Source: Tatlockia sp. (lineage in GTDB: Bacteria > Pseudomonadota > Gammaproteobacteria > Legionellales > Legionellaceae). From it: a stretch of 64,000 bases of DNA. The position numbers were made by a program, and so were the translations under genes. Shown in pieces: positions 38,379 through 50,296 of the stretch (positions are counted from its first letter, which is position 1; each line of letters begins with the position of its first letter). The notes under the pieces are model-generated. The model worked only from the letters and a program-made list of their open reading frames with translations, was not told where the DNA came from and made no database searches. The stretch lies in contig JACCVV010000009.1 in assembly GCA_013697955.1 (NCBI GenBank), forward strand, positions 62,001 to 126,000, given 5' to 3'.

Positions 38379-39290
38379 TTAGGCTTCGAACGCTAGTAAA
38401 CGTTGAACCGATAGCTTAGATTCATTTAGTTTACCTAAACCAACAAAATGCCCAATTTCATTATAGAGGCGCACTAAATTATCCTGCTCTAATTCAATGG
38501 AAGCTTTGGCTAAGGTTTTACCTTGACGCAGAGCAAGAATTTCATCGACTAACAAGGTTAACGAGGGTAAATAGTTAATGGCTCTATCGATAGGCAAGAG
38601 ACAATCTAATAATTCTTGTTCTGTTTTATTCTCGAGCGCTTCTAAGGTATAAGTTGGTTCGTTGGCAAAACCCGCTGTATATAAGCGGTGCAATTTTGTT
38701 ACATGTGCACCAACACCAAGATGATTGCCGATATCTTCTATGAGATTCCGAATATACGTTCCCTTCGTACAGACTACCTTAATATCAAATTCTTTTCCGT
38801 CAAATCCAACTAATTCTAGCACATGAATGGTAATCTCTCGCGCCTCACGTTCAATCGTTATACCTTCACGAGCATATTTGTAAAGCGGAGTTCCCTTGTG
38901 CTTAAGGGCGGAAAACATAGAGGGAATTTGTTTAATTTTGCCCTTAAAATGTTTGAATGCGTTTTCCAATTCTGTTTGTGTAATGTTAAATGAAGCGGTG
39001 TTATTTATAATTTCACCCATAGCATCTGCAGTATTGGTTGTGATTCCAAGCAATCCTTGCGCTTCGTAACATTTATCTGCGTCAAGTAAATATTGCGATA
39101 ATTTGGTAGCCTCGCCAAAGCAAATCGGCAGCATGCCTGTTGCCAGGGGATCTAAACTGCCGGTATGTCCTGCTTTTTTTGCTCGATATAAATGCTTGAC
39201 ACGCTGCAGTAGAGCATTTGAAGTAAGTCCCTGCGACTTATTGAGAAGTAATATTCCATTTATGGATTTTTTAAGCTCAACTTTGCTCAT
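38379..39290 (-). CDS. truB: tRNA pseudouridine(55) synthase
   Basis: The 303-residue enzyme makes pseudouridine 55 in the T loop of tRNAs. The catalytic Asp is in [20 protein letters not shown] (about residue 47), and [12 protein letters not shown] is the second family motif. A C-terminal PUA-like domain follows. The start ([18 protein letters not shown]) is the second of two adjacent ATGs; it overlaps the rbfA end by 14 bp, so translation is coupled. Confidence 0.95.
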   Translation of the reverse strand: MSKVELKKSINGILLLNKSQGLTSNALLQRVKHLYRAKKAGHTGSLDPLATGMLPICFGEATKLSQYLLDADKCYEAQGLLGITTNTADAMGEIINNTASFNITQTELENAFKHFKGKIKQIPSMFSALKHKGTPLYKYAREGITIEREAREITIHVLELVGFDGKEFDIKVVCTKGTYIRNLIEDIGNHLGVGAHVTKLHRLYTAGFANEPTYTLEALENKTEQELLDCLLPIDRAINYLPSLTLLVDEILALRQGKTLAKASIELEQDNLVRLYNEIGHFVGLGKLNESKLSVQRLLAFEA

Positions 39291-39645
39291 CATTCTCGTC
39301 AAGTGGATTCACATCATCAATTAAACGGCTCAAACGTCTGCCATATTCAATTGATTCATCATAGACAAAATGTAGTTGTGGAACCGTGCGAAGCTTGACG
39401 CTTCGGGCTAAGGCTTTTCGCAAATAAGGAGCGGCTGAATTTAAAACCGTTTCTGTTTCTGCAATATCTGCATTTAAAACCGTAAAATACACTTTGGCAT
39501 GGCTTAAATCCGCGGCTACCTTAACTGTTGAGATAGTAACAAAGGCCGGTAATCGCGGATCCTTAACTTCCTGCTGAATGATTTGCGACAGTTTGCGTTG
39601 CATCATTTCGGCAATTCGGTCTGTTCGCTTAAAATCGCTACTCAT
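39277..39645 (-). CDS. rbfA: Ribosome-binding factor A
   Basis: The 122-residue KH-like protein assists late 30S maturation. Typical text is [40 protein letters not shown] and [19 protein letters not shown]. It overlaps infB by 4 bp (ATGA) and truB by 14 bp, so all three belong to one operon. Confidence 0.96.
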   Translation of the reverse strand: MSSDFKRTDRIAEMMQRKLSQIIQQEVKDPRLPAFVTISTVKVAADLSHAKVYFTVLNADIAETETVLNSAAPYLRKALARSVKLRTVPQLHFVYDESIEYGRRLSRLIDDVNPLDENDEQS

Positions 39646-42203
39646 AAATCTCGCTTTATTTCGACTGTTTCAAAAACTTCAATGAGATCGCCTGGTTTAA
39701 CATCATTATAATTTTTTACACCAATACCACATTCAAAGCCTTGGCGAACTTCAATGACATCATCTTTAAAGCGACGTAATGATTCCAAAGTTCCTTCATA
39801 AATTACGACATTATTTCTAAGTACACGAATTGGGTTATTGCGTTTGATTGTACCTTCAACAACCATACAACCAGCAATTGCTCCTATTTTTGGGGAACGG
39901 AACACATCACGAACTTCAGCAATACCCACAATTTCTTCTTTAAACTGGGGCGACAACATACCTGTTAAGGCGCCTCTCACTTGGTCTACTATGTCATAAA
40001 TAACACTGTAATAGTTCAAGCTAACAGCTTCTTGCTCTGCCAAACGTTTGGCACCACCATCAGCACGTACGTTAAAGCCAATAAGGATTGCATTAGAGGC
40101 TATCGCTAAGTGAACATCTGATTCAGTTATTCCACCTACACCACTGGCGATAATTTCAACTTTTACTTCATCTGTTGACAACTTCACCAAGGCGTCGGAG
40201 ATTGCTTCAATAGAACCCTGCACATCGGCCTTTAAAACAACTGTCAATACTTTGGCTTCTGCAATAGTCATGTTCTCAAAGATACCTTCCATTGAGGTTT
40301 TTTGTCTTCTAGCTAATTTAACATCACGGAATTTTCCTTGGCGGAATAATGCAACTTCACGAGCGCGTTTCTCATCAGGAACTACGACAGCGTCGTCGCC
40401 TGCATGAGGGATGGCAGAAAGTCCAAGCACTTCAACCGGAGTGGAGGGTCCTGCGCTATCTACCAGAGTGCCATTATCGCTTACCAAAGCACGCACGCGT
40501 CCATATTGCAGACCAGCGAGTAAAATATCTCCTCGGTGTAAAGTACCACTTTGTACAAGAATTGTGGCTACAGGACCACGGCCCTTATCCAATCTTGATT
40601 CAATAACAACGCCCTTCGCGGCACCATCAGTATTTGCTCTTAATTCTAAAACTTCAGCTTGAAGTAAAATAGCATCTAATAATTCATCAATACCCAGCCC
40701 GGATTTTGCAGAAATTTGGACATACATGGTATCTCCACCCCAAGGTTCAGGAATAACATCGTAGGCTGACAATTCATTCATAACCCGATCTGGATCTGAG
40801 TCTGGTTTATCCATTTTATTTATTGCGACAATAATAGGCACCTTTGCAGCTTTAGCATGTTGAACTGCTTCAACTGTTTGAGGTTTTACTCCATCATCTG
40901 CAGCAACTATTAATATGACAATATCGGTTGCCTGCGCTCCGCGAGCACGCATTGCGGTAAACGCAGCATGGCCTGGGGTATCCAGGAAAGTAATATCGCC
41001 TTTTTCTGTACTTACATGATAAGCACCAATATGTTGGGTAATTCCACCTGCTTCCCCCGCAGCTACCTTAGTTCTTCTTATGTAGTCGAGTAATGAGGTT
41101 TTTCCGTGATCCACGTGTCCCATAATAGTTACAACTGGTGCACGAGATTCAAGGTGGCTTCCTTTGGTTAAGGCATCGCCTAAATCATCTTCTATTGCAC
41201 TTTCTTTTAGTAAATGTGGTTTATGACCCATTTCTTCAACCACAATAACTGCAGTGTCCTGATCAATAACCTGATTAATTGTAGCCATTGCACCAAGGCC
41301 AATCATGACTTTAATTACTTCTGCTGCTTTTACAGACATCCGTTTGGCAAGCTCGGCAACAGTAATAGTTTCCGGGATAGCAACATCGCGAACAACTGGA
41401 GTTGTAGGCATTGCGAATCCGTGTGTCAAAGCCTCCTCTGCTTCACGATATTTTTCAGACTTTTCAGAGCCTTTGCGTCTTTTAACCTTGCCTCGTTTGT
41501 GACGCCCTTGTATACCTCGATCATCATCATCTGGTTCGGGTGCAACATATTTAGCTTTCTTTTTAGCCTTTTTGAAATCAGTTTCTGAAACGGTTTCTGT
41601 TTTTTCGCCGTGTTTTTTCTTTTGCTTTTCAACCTTGACTTCTTCTGCAATAGGCTTAGTTAGCGGATTATCTACTTCTATTGGTAAGGAGGCTTCCTGT
41701 ATATCAGCAGCAACCTCTGAAATGTTATTTGCTTCTGGCAACCTTTGTAGATCATTAGCAGCCTGCTCATTTGCAGCATTATCAGAAGATTCACCTGGAA
41801 TTTGATTTAATGTCATTTCATCATTTACTGACAAATCTCCATTAATAAGATTTTCGTCATGTTCTTCCGTTTCATTCTCAACTTGTTGTTCAATTAGCGA
41901 ACTACGTTTTACGTAGGTCCTTTTCTTACGTACTTCAATATTTACTGTCTTCCCGCTATGCACATCGTGGCCTATTTTAACCTGAGACAGACTTTTACGT
42001 TTCAATGTAATCCGTTCTGGAGTTGTGCGCACCTCGCGGTTCGTATTACTTTTTAAATGAGTAAGTAAAACACGCTTTTGTTCTTCATTGACCGTTTGTG
42101 CAGCATCATCAAACGATAAACCTGCATCCTGTAACTGGGTCAATAGGCGTTCAACTGGGATACCAACGACCTGCGCCAATTGTTTAACCGTGACATCAGC
42201 CAT
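39642..42203 (-). CDS. infB: Translation initiation factor IF-2
   Basis: The 853-residue GTPase delivers initiator tRNA to the 30S subunit. The N-terminal IF2-N domain ([16 protein letters not shown]) is followed by a long charged linker (about 60-270), a second IF2-N region (about 279-330), and the G domain with G1 GHVDHGKT (residues 362-369), DTPGHAAF and NKMD. Domains II-IV complete the protein. The ATG at 42203 has an AAGGGGG site. Length is close to the E. coli long form. Confidence 0.97.
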   Translation of the reverse strand: MADVTVKQLAQVVGIPVERLLTQLQDAGLSFDDAAQTVNEEQKRVLLTHLKSNTNREVRTTPERITLKRKSLSQVKIGHDVHSGKTVNIEVRKKRTYVKRSSLIEQQVENETEEHDENLINGDLSVNDEMTLNQIPGESSDNAANEQAANDLQRLPEANNISEVAADIQEASLPIEVDNPLTKPIAEEVKVEKQKKKHGEKTETVSETDFKKAKKKAKYVAPEPDDDDRGIQGRHKRGKVKRRKGSEKSEKYREAEEALTHGFAMPTTPVVRDVAIPETITVAELAKRMSVKAAEVIKVMIGLGAMATINQVIDQDTAVIVVEEMGHKPHLLKESAIEDDLGDALTKGSHLESRAPVVTIMGHVDHGKTSLLDYIRRTKVAAGEAGGITQHIGAYHVSTEKGDITFLDTPGHAAFTAMRARGAQATDIVILIVAADDGVKPQTVEAVQHAKAAKVPIIVAINKMDKPDSDPDRVMNELSAYDVIPEPWGGDTMYVQISAKSGLGIDELLDAILLQAEVLELRANTDGAAKGVVIESRLDKGRGPVATILVQSGTLHRGDILLAGLQYGRVRALVSDNGTLVDSAGPSTPVEVLGLSAIPHAGDDAVVVPDEKRAREVALFRQGKFRDVKLARRQKTSMEGIFENMTIAEAKVLTVVLKADVQGSIEAISDALVKLSTDEVKVEIIASGVGGITESDVHLAIASNAILIGFNVRADGGAKRLAEQEAVSLNYYSVIYDIVDQVRGALTGMLSPQFKEEIVGIAEVRDVFRSPKIGAIAGCMVVEGTIKRNNPIRVLRNNVVIYEGTLESLRRFKDDVIEVRQGFECGIGVKNYNDVKPGDLIEVFETVEIKRDL

Positions 42204-42458
42204 AAATTTAACCCCCTTTCAGCAATTCTTTTTGCAAGAAATTACTTTGATTCTAATGATTCAAAACACTGCAAATTCAGTGAATGAAATTTACGGGCAT
42301 TAGGAAACGCCCAATTAAAACATGAGTCAATTAAAAAGAAAGATAAAATATCATTGCTTAGATAATGACCTTAAATGCTTAATTTACTTACCACCTAATA
42401 CATCTAATTCGATGTGCTGAAGAAACTGTTTTAGAGCTTCCGCAAATGGTTATAATTC

Positions 42459-43937
42459 TTATTGAAACCAGGGCTCGCGCGCTTTCATTATTAGTTCGCC
42501 AGCCTTAGCTTCAGTTATGTCGCTTATATCAAGTAATTCGTCGACCGAGTATTCAGCTAGTTCATCCATGGTCGTAATCCCATTTTCTGCAAGTTTATTG
42601 GCAATTTCTTCTGTCATTCCTTCCATTGTAAGAAGTGAATCAGAAGGGCCGCCTGCCATACCTTGTCCTGAGGTAAGCGCTTGCGTTAACAATGTATCAT
42701 TTGCGCGATTTCTTAGCTCATCTACAATTTCTTCATCAAACTCTTCAATCGCCATCAATTCCTCTTTAGGAACATAGGCAATCTCCTCAAGAGAAGAAAA
42801 ACCATGAGCAACTAATAGGGCTGCGATTTCTTCATCTATTTCTAAATTATTTGTAAACAAATTGATTATTTTGGAAGATTCTTCCTGGCTTTTTGAATTG
42901 AACTCTTCAATTGTCATTACATTAAGAGTCCAACCAGTAAGTTGGCTTGCCAATCGAACGTTTTGACCATTGCGCCCAATAGCCTGAGAAAGTTGATCTT
43001 TTTGCACTGCTAAATCCATTGTGTGACTATCTTCATCGACCACAATGGACGAAATTTCAGCAGGTGCCATAGCGTTGATTACTAATTGAGCAGGATTGTC
43101 ATCCCACAATATGATATCAACCCGCTCACCGCCTAACTCACTTGAGACCGCTTGAACACGTGCTCCGCGCATGCCGACACAAGCGCCGACTGGATCAATA
43201 CGCCCATCATTGGTTTTAACAGCAATTTTGGCCCGATTTCCTGGCTCACGTGCTGCCGCTTTGACATCAATGATGTTTTCACCAATCTCTGGAACTTCAA
43301 TACGGAAAAGCTCGATCAACATTTCGTTCCGAATTCGACTGACGAAAAGCTGAGGGCCACGAGATTGAGGTGTAAGTTCATATAGGTAGGCGCGAACTCT
43401 ATCATTTGGCCTAAACATTTCATTGGGTAACATTTCATTGCGCGGCATAAAGGCTTCTGCCTTACCACCTAAATCAATAATAATATTATCGCGAGTAACT
43501 TTTTTAACTGTACCGTAAACCAACTGGCCTAATTTATTTTTAAATTGATCAATAACCTGTTGTCTTTCTGCTTCGCGCACCTTTTGCATAATAACCTGAC
43601 GAGCAGTTTGGGCAGCTATCCGACCAAACTCAATTGATAGCATAGGTTCTTCTATCCGGCCACCAATTTCAATTGTCGGGGCGCGCTCTCTGGCTTGCTC
43701 TAAGGTTAACTCTCTTTCAGGGAATTCTAATTCTTCACTCTCAACAACTTCCCAATAGCGAAATGTTTCATATTCACCTGTGCGAGGATCTAAACTAACT
43801 CTAATACCAATTTCTTTATCAGTGAGCTTGCGAGTAGCAGATTCAAGTGCAGCCTGGATTGCTAGCAAAACAACTTCTTTGCTTACACCTTTCTCGTTCG
43901 ATAATGCCTCAGCAACTAATAACAATTCTTTGCTCAT
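42459..43937 (-). CDS. nusA: Transcription termination/antitermination protein NusA
   Basis: The 492-residue RNA polymerase-binding factor has an N-terminal domain ([20 protein letters not shown]), an S1 domain (about 135-200), two KH domains with [20 protein letters not shown] and [18 protein letters not shown], and two C-terminal acidic AR repeats, as in gammaproteobacteria. It modulates pausing, termination and antitermination. It is 12 bp downstream of rimP in the operon. Confidence 0.97.
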   Translation of the reverse strand: MSKELLLVAEALSNEKGVSKEVVLLAIQAALESATRKLTDKEIGIRVSLDPRTGEYETFRYWEVVESEELEFPERELTLEQARERAPTIEIGGRIEEPMLSIEFGRIAAQTARQVIMQKVREAERQQVIDQFKNKLGQLVYGTVKKVTRDNIIIDLGGKAEAFMPRNEMLPNEMFRPNDRVRAYLYELTPQSRGPQLFVSRIRNEMLIELFRIEVPEIGENIIDVKAAAREPGNRAKIAVKTNDGRIDPVGACVGMRGARVQAVSSELGGERVDIILWDDNPAQLVINAMAPAEISSIVVDEDSHTMDLAVQKDQLSQAIGRNGQNVRLASQLTGWTLNVMTIEEFNSKSQEESSKIINLFTNNLEIDEEIAALLVAHGFSSLEEIAYVPKEELMAIEEFDEEIVDELRNRANDTLLTQALTSGQGMAGGPSDSLLTMEGMTEEIANKLAENGITTMDELAEYSVDELLDISDITEAKAGELIMKAREPWFQ

Positions 43938-43949
43938 TGTCCGCCTCTC

Positions 43950-44396
43950 TTACTCACCTATCAAATTTGCTTTCACTATATGGGAAAATTGTACGTCTAG
44001 CGTCTCTTCACCCACTTTTAGCGTCAATATGTCATCGCTTACATTCATGATTTTACCTGAGAATTTTCGGATGCCATTTATCGGTTTGAATGTCTTAATT
44101 TTAATCTCATGACCTACATAACGTAGATATTGATCTTTATTGAACATGGGTCTTGGTATGCCAGGAGATGAAATCTCTAGACTGTAATTGCCTGGAATAG
44201 GATCTTCTACATCAAGAAAAGCGCTTACCTGTTTAGATACTCGCTCACAATCTTCAAGACTAATTCCATCTGCTTTATCGATGTATATACGTAGAAGAGA
44301 GTGCCTTCCTTGCGAAAGGTATTCACATCCCCACATTTCATACCCAAGATCTATAATTAGAGGTTTGAGCAACTCTTCTATTTCGTTTTGTATCAT
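43950..44396 (-). CDS. rimP: Ribosome maturation factor RimP
   Basis: The 148-residue protein helps mature the 30S subunit. The family signature LGYEMWGCEYLSQGRHSLLRIYIDK and the ISLEDCERVSKQVSAFLDVEDP segment are clear, followed by the SH3-like C-terminal domain. It is the first protein gene of the rimP-nusA-infB operon and lies downstream of the initiator tRNA gene, as metY does in E. coli. Confidence 0.95.
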   Translation of the reverse strand: MIQNEIEELLKPLIIDLGYEMWGCEYLSQGRHSLLRIYIDKADGISLEDCERVSKQVSAFLDVEDPIPGNYSLEISSPGIPRPMFNKDQYLRYVGHEIKIKTFKPINGIRKFSGKIMNVSDDILTLKVGEETLDVQFSHIVKANLIGE

Positions 44397-44539
44397 TTGT
44401 TACACATTTGCCTATTTATCTTAAGACTAGATTTTAATCAGAAGCTATTATTTCTTAATGCATTTCTAATTACTTAAGCTTATATTCGAAAATTTAATAA
44501 CTTGATCGGCCTGGTCAATATCTATAGTTTTCCCGGATA

Positions 44540-44563
44540 ATAAAAAACCCCATAAATGGGGTT
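44540..44563 (-). terminator. Terminator after tRNA-fMet
   Basis: On the minus strand AACCCC / GGGGTT (44558-44563 with 44546-44551, 6-nt loop) is followed by TTTTTTATT. It lies between the tRNA and rimP, so it would end the tRNA transcript or attenuate the rimP operon. Confidence 0.85.
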
Positions 44564-44571
44564 CTTAAAAT

Positions 44572-44648
<77 letters not shown>

Positions 44649-44951
44649 TCAACTGAGGGCAAGTATACTCACCCTTACCTAACTTATCAAGCTTTTTTCG
44701 TTGTTTTTTTTCATGTTTTGTGCAGGCTTAAAACAGACCTTATGCAAAACTTTCGTAATAAATTGATAATTTAAGTGATTGAATAAAAACGTTTTAAAAC
44801 GCTACAAACCTTCGGCATTCAAACAAAGTAAAAATTAAACCGTTTAAGGTTTACACATGACTAAAACAGATGGGTTATTTCATGCAGTTCAATGTGAGTA
44901 TGGGCTGAGCCAAAGTAAAGACTAAGATTACTGTCAGCCCTTGAATTGCGA
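44649..44951 (-). other. Intergenic region between nuoN and tRNA-fMet
   Basis: The 303-bp region must hold the end of the nuo transcript and the tRNA promoter. An inverted repeat GGGCTGA / TCAGCCC (44902-44908 with 44934-44940, 25-nt loop) lies 11 bp after nuoN and may be its terminator, though no T-tract follows. I found no gene here. Confidence 0.45.
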
Positions 44952-46406
44952 CTATCCTGTGAAAGCATTGATACAAGCTGTTATCAAACCTGAGGGAAAT
45001 ATCCCTAAATACAATAAACTAAGACAGTTAAGAGAAAAAATTATATTCATAGAGGTAGAAAGCTTAACTGGAGTAGTATCGATTGCATCATCAAAGTACA
45101 TCACTTTTATAATTCGAAGATAATAGTAAGCACCGACTACAGCGAACATCAAACCGACCACCGCCACCCAGGTTAATTGAACGTCAACCAAAGCTTTTAA
45201 AACTAGTAGCTTTGCAAAAAAGCCGACTGTTGGCGGAACTCCTGCCATTGAAAACATAATTATTAACATCATAAAGGCAAGCCAGGGATTTCTTTTATTT
45301 AGTCCTCGAAGGTCATCTACGTTTTCAATTTCTACACCTTTATTAGACATTAATACAAGTAAACCAAAAGCAGCCACAGTCATTATGGAGTAAATAACAA
45401 TATAAAATAGAGATGCCGCATAGCCAGCCGCACTAAGAGACATAAGGCCAAACAATGCATAGCCCACATGGGAAATTGAAGAGTACGCCAATAACCTTTT
45501 AATATTGTTTTGTACCAAGGCAAACAAATTGCCTAATCCGGTCGATAATAAGGCCATTACAATCAACAATTCCTGCCATTGAACCGCCAAATCTGGAAAA
45601 CCTAAAGATAAAGTCAGCACACGCAAGGCCATTCCAAGAGCAGCAATTTTAGGTGCAGTACTCAAAAATAGAGTGACCGAAGTAGGTGCACCTTGATAAA
45701 CATCAGGTGCCCACATGTGAAAAGGAACTGATGCCAATTTGAATCCAAAACCCGCAATTATAAATACGAGCGAAAATGTTAATAAGGTGCTTTGTTGTTG
45801 CACCCAGTTCGCAGAAATCACATTTGAAATTTCGGAGAGATCTAACTTCCCAGTTGCACCGTAAACCAGAGAGAATCCATACAATAGCATTCCTGAAGCA
45901 ATAGCACCCATTACAAAATATTTCATTGCTGCCTCAGCTGCATTACTATCAGTTCTACGAATAGCTGTCATAGCGTAAAGCGGAAGTGAAAGTAACTCTA
46001 AGCCTAAATACACAGTTAGTAGGGAATGTGCAGATACAAGTATCATCATCCCAAGAGTCGAGAATAGGCCAAGAACATAATAATCTCCAGAGGGCATTTG
46101 CCGTTCTTCAATATAGTGCCTTGAATAGACGAAACTTAAAAACACAGAAATATAGATAAAAATTTTCATAAGCTGAGCTATATCATCAGAGATGAACATA
46201 CCATTTAAGAGCGTGGTTTTAAAACTTCCTAGGAATAGAGCACTAACTAAAGCTGCTAATATTAAACCAGCAGAAGTACAATAAAAAGTTAGCGATGAGA
46301 AGCGATCGCGCAGAAAGAGATCAGCCAGCAGGGTTACACAGGCAGTAACCAGTATAATTATCTCTGGTAAAAGAAGGTGAATATTTTCTAATAGTACTGT
46401 TGTCAT
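44952..46406 (-). CDS. nuoN: NADH-quinone oxidoreductase subunit N
   Basis: The 484-residue antiporter-like membrane subunit of complex I has about 14 helices. Family segments include [58 protein letters not shown] with conserved Lys and Pro, and [14 protein letters not shown]. It takes part in proton pumping. It is the last gene of the nuo operon. Confidence 0.97.
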   Translation of the reverse strand: MTTVLLENIHLLLPEIIILVTACVTLLADLFLRDRFSSLTFYCTSAGLILAALVSALFLGSFKTTLLNGMFISDDIAQLMKIFIYISVFLSFVYSRHYIEERQMPSGDYYVLGLFSTLGMMILVSAHSLLTVYLGLELLSLPLYAMTAIRRTDSNAAEAAMKYFVMGAIASGMLLYGFSLVYGATGKLDLSEISNVISANWVQQQSTLLTFSLVFIIAGFGFKLASVPFHMWAPDVYQGAPTSVTLFLSTAPKIAALGMALRVLTLSLGFPDLAVQWQELLIVMALLSTGLGNLFALVQNNIKRLLAYSSISHVGYALFGLMSLSAAGYAASLFYIVIYSIMTVAAFGLLVLMSNKGVEIENVDDLRGLNKRNPWLAFMMLIIMFSMAGVPPTVGFFAKLLVLKALVDVQLTWVAVVGLMFAVVGAYYYLRIIKVMYFDDAIDTTPVKLSTSMNIIFSLNCLSLLYLGIFPSGLITACINAFTG

Positions 46407-46481
46407 TTCTGTTTAACCTTTTTGGTTAGTGATTTCAAGATGTCATTAGCACAATAATGCGACTCAAGAATCTCACTAGTT

Positions 46482-47987
46482 TTATAATTTTGATTTGCCA
46501 GCTAATGCCAGTGTATGGCTTACACTTTGATGAACGTATTCGAGCATTGGTTTGGGATAAACGCCAAGCGCTATTACCATTAAAGCTAATAGGACATAGG
46601 CACTTATTTCAAAACTGTTCAGATCTTTTACTTTAGCAACCTTTTCATTTGAAATTGGACCAAAAACAACTCGTTTGTACATCCATAAGGTGTATGCAGC
46701 ACCCGTTATTAACGTCGTTGCAGCCCAAAAGGCTATCCAGAAATTCGCCTTCATTGCCCCTAAAATGACCATGAATTCACCAACAAACCCAGATGTGCCG
46801 GGTAAACCGGCGTTAGCTAAAGCAAATAAAAGAAAAAAGGAGGCAAAGATAGGCATGGTATTCACCAAGCCGCCAAAATCTTTTATTTGGCGGGTATGCA
46901 TACGATCGTATATAAACCCTACTCCCGCAAAAAGACCGCTTGATACAAATCCATGTGAAATAATAATAACTATGGCACCTTCGAGAATAAGACCAGCATT
47001 AGCCAGGCTCGTGCTCTTAGCGATTGTAAATATTGCAAAACAGCCTAAAGTAACAAAGCCCATATGAGAAATAGATGAGTAAGCTATAAGTCGTTTCATA
47101 TCTTGCTGAATAATTGCAATTAGACCAATATAAACAACAGCAATTAACGATAAGATGATCATCACCATTGCATATTTGCTGCAAGCATCGGGCACAATAG
47201 GTAAGGCGAAACGAATAAACCCGTAAGCACCCAGTTTTAATAAGACTGCAGCCAAAACAACTGAACCGCCCGCTGGAGCTTCGGTATGCGCATCAGGCAG
47301 CCAAGTGTGTACTGGAAACATGGGTATTTTGACCGCAAAAGCCAGGAAAAATCCTATAAAAATTAACGTTTGGGCTGTCATACCTAATTTAAGGGCATAA
47401 AAGGTTTCTATCTTAAAGGTTCCAACTTGGTATCCCATATATAGAAAGGCAGCCAACATAAGGACCGAACCTAAAAATGTATAGAGGAAAAATTTGATAG
47501 CAGCGTAAACACGGTTATCTGAACCCCATATACCAATTATCAAATACATCGGTATCAGGGTTGCCTCCCAGAATATATAAAAGACTATGGCATCTGTTGC
47601 TGAAAAAACGCCAACTAGTAAACCTTGCATAATTAAAAAGGCAGCCATGTATTGGCCAACTCGCTTATGAATGCTATCCCAGGTGGAAAGTATAACTATC
47701 AGGTTAGTAAATATACTTAGCATAATAAGAAGTAAGGATAATCCATCTATACCTAATGTGTAATTAATCCCAAGAACAGGCATCCAGGCTGTTTCTTCAA
47801 CAAATTGCATGTTGTAACTGGAAACATCAAAACCCATAACCAATGGAATACACATAATCAACGTTAACATCACGGTGAATAAGGATAAATAACGAGACAC
47901 GTTTGGATTTTTATCGTCACCCGTGAGGAATACAAAAACTCCTCCTATAATAGGCAACCAGATCAATAAATTAAGTAAATGATGCAT
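46482..47987 (-). CDS. nuoM: NADH-quinone oxidoreductase subunit M
   Basis: The 501-residue antiporter-like subunit of complex I has the expected conserved segments YIFWEATLIPMYLIIGIWG with the key Glu, KIPMFPVHTWLPDAHTEAP, and KRLIAYSSISHMGFV with the channel Lys. About 14 membrane helices are present. It starts 16 bp after nuoL. Confidence 0.97.
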   Translation of the reverse strand: MHHLLNLLIWLPIIGGVFVFLTGDDKNPNVSRYLSLFTVMLTLIMCIPLVMGFDVSSYNMQFVEETAWMPVLGINYTLGIDGLSLLLIMLSIFTNLIVILSTWDSIHKRVGQYMAAFLIMQGLLVGVFSATDAIVFYIFWEATLIPMYLIIGIWGSDNRVYAAIKFFLYTFLGSVLMLAAFLYMGYQVGTFKIETFYALKLGMTAQTLIFIGFFLAFAVKIPMFPVHTWLPDAHTEAPAGGSVVLAAVLLKLGAYGFIRFALPIVPDACSKYAMVMIILSLIAVVYIGLIAIIQQDMKRLIAYSSISHMGFVTLGCFAIFTIAKSTSLANAGLILEGAIVIIISHGFVSSGLFAGVGFIYDRMHTRQIKDFGGLVNTMPIFASFFLLFALANAGLPGTSGFVGEFMVILGAMKANFWIAFWAATTLITGAAYTLWMYKRVVFGPISNEKVAKVKDLNSFEISAYVLLALMVIALGVYPKPMLEYVHQSVSHTLALAGKSKL

Positions 47988-48003
47988 ACCTTCACCTTAA
48001 TAA

Positions 48004-49977
48004 TCAGCCAAGCAATAACCAGCATAAGAAAACAAAAAGACCCAAAATCATAAAGGTTGCATAATGATATAGGTATCCACTCTGTATTGTGCGTCCCCGT
48101 TGAGCAAACCATCTTAGTGATCGGCTAGAACCATTAACAACAAGACCATCGATCAGCGTCTGATCCCCTGCTCGATAAAAAAGTCTACCCAAGGCCTTAG
48201 CACCGCGTATAAAGACTAAGTTATTGAATGAGTCAAACCCATATTTATTAAGAAGAAGTCTATAAATCCAGGAAAATCGGATGGCAAGTTTTTGTGGAAT
48301 TTCCGGTCTTAATATATAACAAACCCAGGCTATAAAGATGCCTGCCAATGTTAGCCAAAATACGATGGATGTTGGCGCATGAAGGGCAGTTTTCCATGCA
48401 GAACTAACTTCTTTTCCTATTTCCGCCAGAACGTCATGTTGAGGCAGTACAAATAAAGACTTGCCTAATAGTGTTGGTGAATTGTAAAGCATAGGCATAT
48501 AAAGGATATAACCTACAATAACCGAAGGGATAGCCAGCAAAACGAGCGGCAGCCAAACAACCCAGGGCGATTCATGTACATGCGACCAGGTATGTTCGTC
48601 CATACGAGGTTCACCGTGAAAGGTCATGAATAAAGAACGGAAGGTATAAAGTGCAGTAACCATAGCCCCTACAGCTACGCAATAATAAGCATAGGTACCA
48701 CCGGGAATGTCTGTTAATTTTGCTGCTTCAATAATAGTGTCTTTTGAAAAGAAACCTGCAAAGGGTGGAATAGCGCAAAGTGCCAGACTTCCTATTACAA
48801 AGGTTATGTAAGTGATTGGCATTTTTCGCCATAAGCCACCCATTTTGCGCATATCCTGTTCATGGTGCATACCCAGTATTACAGATCCAGCACCGAGGAA
48901 TAATAAAGCTTTGAAACAAGCATGGGTTAAAAGATGGAAAATGCCTGCACTATAAGCCGAAGCACCCATTGCAACCATCATGTAGCCAAGCTGTGAAAGA
49001 GTTGAATAAGCAATGACTCGCTTTATATCATTCATCACCAGGGCCAGTATCCCTGTAAATAGTGCACCTGTTGCGCCGATCACTAAGATTACTGTCAAGG
49101 CGACAGGTGATAATTCTACAAGTGGGGAAATTCGAGCAATCATAAAAACGCCAGCAGTCACCATAGTTGCAGCATGAATTAATGCAGAAATAGGTGTCGG
49201 ACCTTCCATTGATTCTGGAAGCCACACATGTAGGGGGATCTGAGCCGACTTACCCATTGCACCGACATATAATAGTAAACAGGTTACCGTAATTACTGAC
49301 CAGGGGTGACCTGAAAATAATTCTATATTTTGACTTGCCAGGTTGTTTGCAGAACGAAATACTGTTGCGTAATCGAGACTCCCCACGTAAGCAAAAACCA
49401 TTGCTATACCTAAGATAAATCCGAAGTCCCCAACGCGATTTACGAGAAATGCTTTCAATCCACCCTGGATTGCTGATTCCTTGGTATACCAAAAACTGAT
49501 GAGTAAATAGGAAACTAAGCCTACCCCTTCCCAACCAAAAAACAATTGTAAAAAGTTGTTGGAGGTAACGAGCATTAGCATCATAAATGTAAATAAAGAA
49601 ATATAGCTAAAAAAGCGCTGATTACCATCATCATCAGCCATATATCCAATACTATATACATGAACTAAAAATGATACAAAAGTCACAATAACTAGCATTA
49701 TTACCGTCAGTGGGTCAATAAGAAAGCCAATATGAAATGCATAAGGAAAAACATTGGCACCGCTAGCCCAAGTATAAAGATTTACGTTTATGATTTCTTG
49801 CGTACCGCTTAATATTACAACAGCTACATAAATTGACAATAAAAGAGAAACACCAACCCCAGCTATTGTTACTGATTGCGCGCCAATGCGACCTATTTGA
49901 TTTCGGAAAAAACCCGCGATAATTGCACCTAAGAGAGGAAGCAAAACAATTATAAGACAGAGGTGTTGAATACTCAC
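48004..49977 (-). CDS. nuoL: NADH-quinone oxidoreductase subunit L
   Basis: The 657-residue distal proton-pumping subunit of complex I begins at a GTG (49977) behind AAAGG. Conserved text includes FFGWEGVGLVSYLLI, KSAQIPLHVWLPESMEGPTP, SALIHAATMVTAGVFM and KRVIAYSTLSQLGYM. The long C-terminal amphipathic lateral helix and final anchor helix are present, judging by length and hydrophobicity. Confidence 0.97.
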   Translation of the reverse strand: MSIQHLCLIIVLLPLLGAIIAGFFRNQIGRIGAQSVTIAGVGVSLLLSIYVAVVILSGTQEIINVNLYTWASGANVFPYAFHIGFLIDPLTVIMLVIVTFVSFLVHVYSIGYMADDDGNQRFFSYISLFTFMMLMLVTSNNFLQLFFGWEGVGLVSYLLISFWYTKESAIQGGLKAFLVNRVGDFGFILGIAMVFAYVGSLDYATVFRSANNLASQNIELFSGHPWSVITVTCLLLYVGAMGKSAQIPLHVWLPESMEGPTPISALIHAATMVTAGVFMIARISPLVELSPVALTVILVIGATGALFTGILALVMNDIKRVIAYSTLSQLGYMMVAMGASAYSAGIFHLLTHACFKALLFLGAGSVILGMHHEQDMRKMGGLWRKMPITYITFVIGSLALCAIPPFAGFFSKDTIIEAAKLTDIPGGTYAYYCVAVGAMVTALYTFRSLFMTFHGEPRMDEHTWSHVHESPWVVWLPLVLLAIPSVIVGYILYMPMLYNSPTLLGKSLFVLPQHDVLAEIGKEVSSAWKTALHAPTSIVFWLTLAGIFIAWVCYILRPEIPQKLAIRFSWIYRLLLNKYGFDSFNNLVFIRGAKALGRLFYRAGDQTLIDGLVVNGSSRSLRWFAQRGRTIQSGYLYHYATFMILGLFVFLCWLLLG

Positions 49978-49981
49978 GTTA

Positions 49982-50287
49982 TTAACCTTTTAAATGATTC
50001 ATCTTATCGACATCGATGTTGCCTCTATTACGGTAGAGCAACACCACTATAGCCAGACCAATTGCCGCTTCGGCAGCAGCCACCGTTAATATGAAAAAGA
50101 CAAAAATTTGGCCTGTCACTCCCCCATAATAGTGAGAAAACGCGATGAAATTTGTATTCACGGCCAAGAGCATCAATTCAATGCAAACTAAAATTAATAT
50201 GATATTTTTGCGATTCAGCATGATGCCTATAAGGCCTAGGCCAAATAAAATCGCAGCCAATATCAGATAATGGTTTAACGGTATCAT
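49982..50287 (-). CDS. nuoK: NADH-quinone oxidoreductase subunit K
   Basis: The 101-residue subunit has three membrane helices. The conserved membrane Glu residues sit in [15 protein letters not shown] and [20 protein letters not shown], as in the NuoK/ND4L family. It takes part in the proton path next to NuoJ and NuoH. It lies 4 bp upstream of nuoL. Confidence 0.96.
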   Translation of the reverse strand: MIPLNHYLILAAILFGLGLIGIMLNRKNIILILVCIELMLLAVNTNFIAFSHYYGGVTGQIFVFFILTVAAAEAAIGLAIVVLLYRNRGNIDVDKMNHLKG

Positions 50288-50296
50288 TTTTTTCCT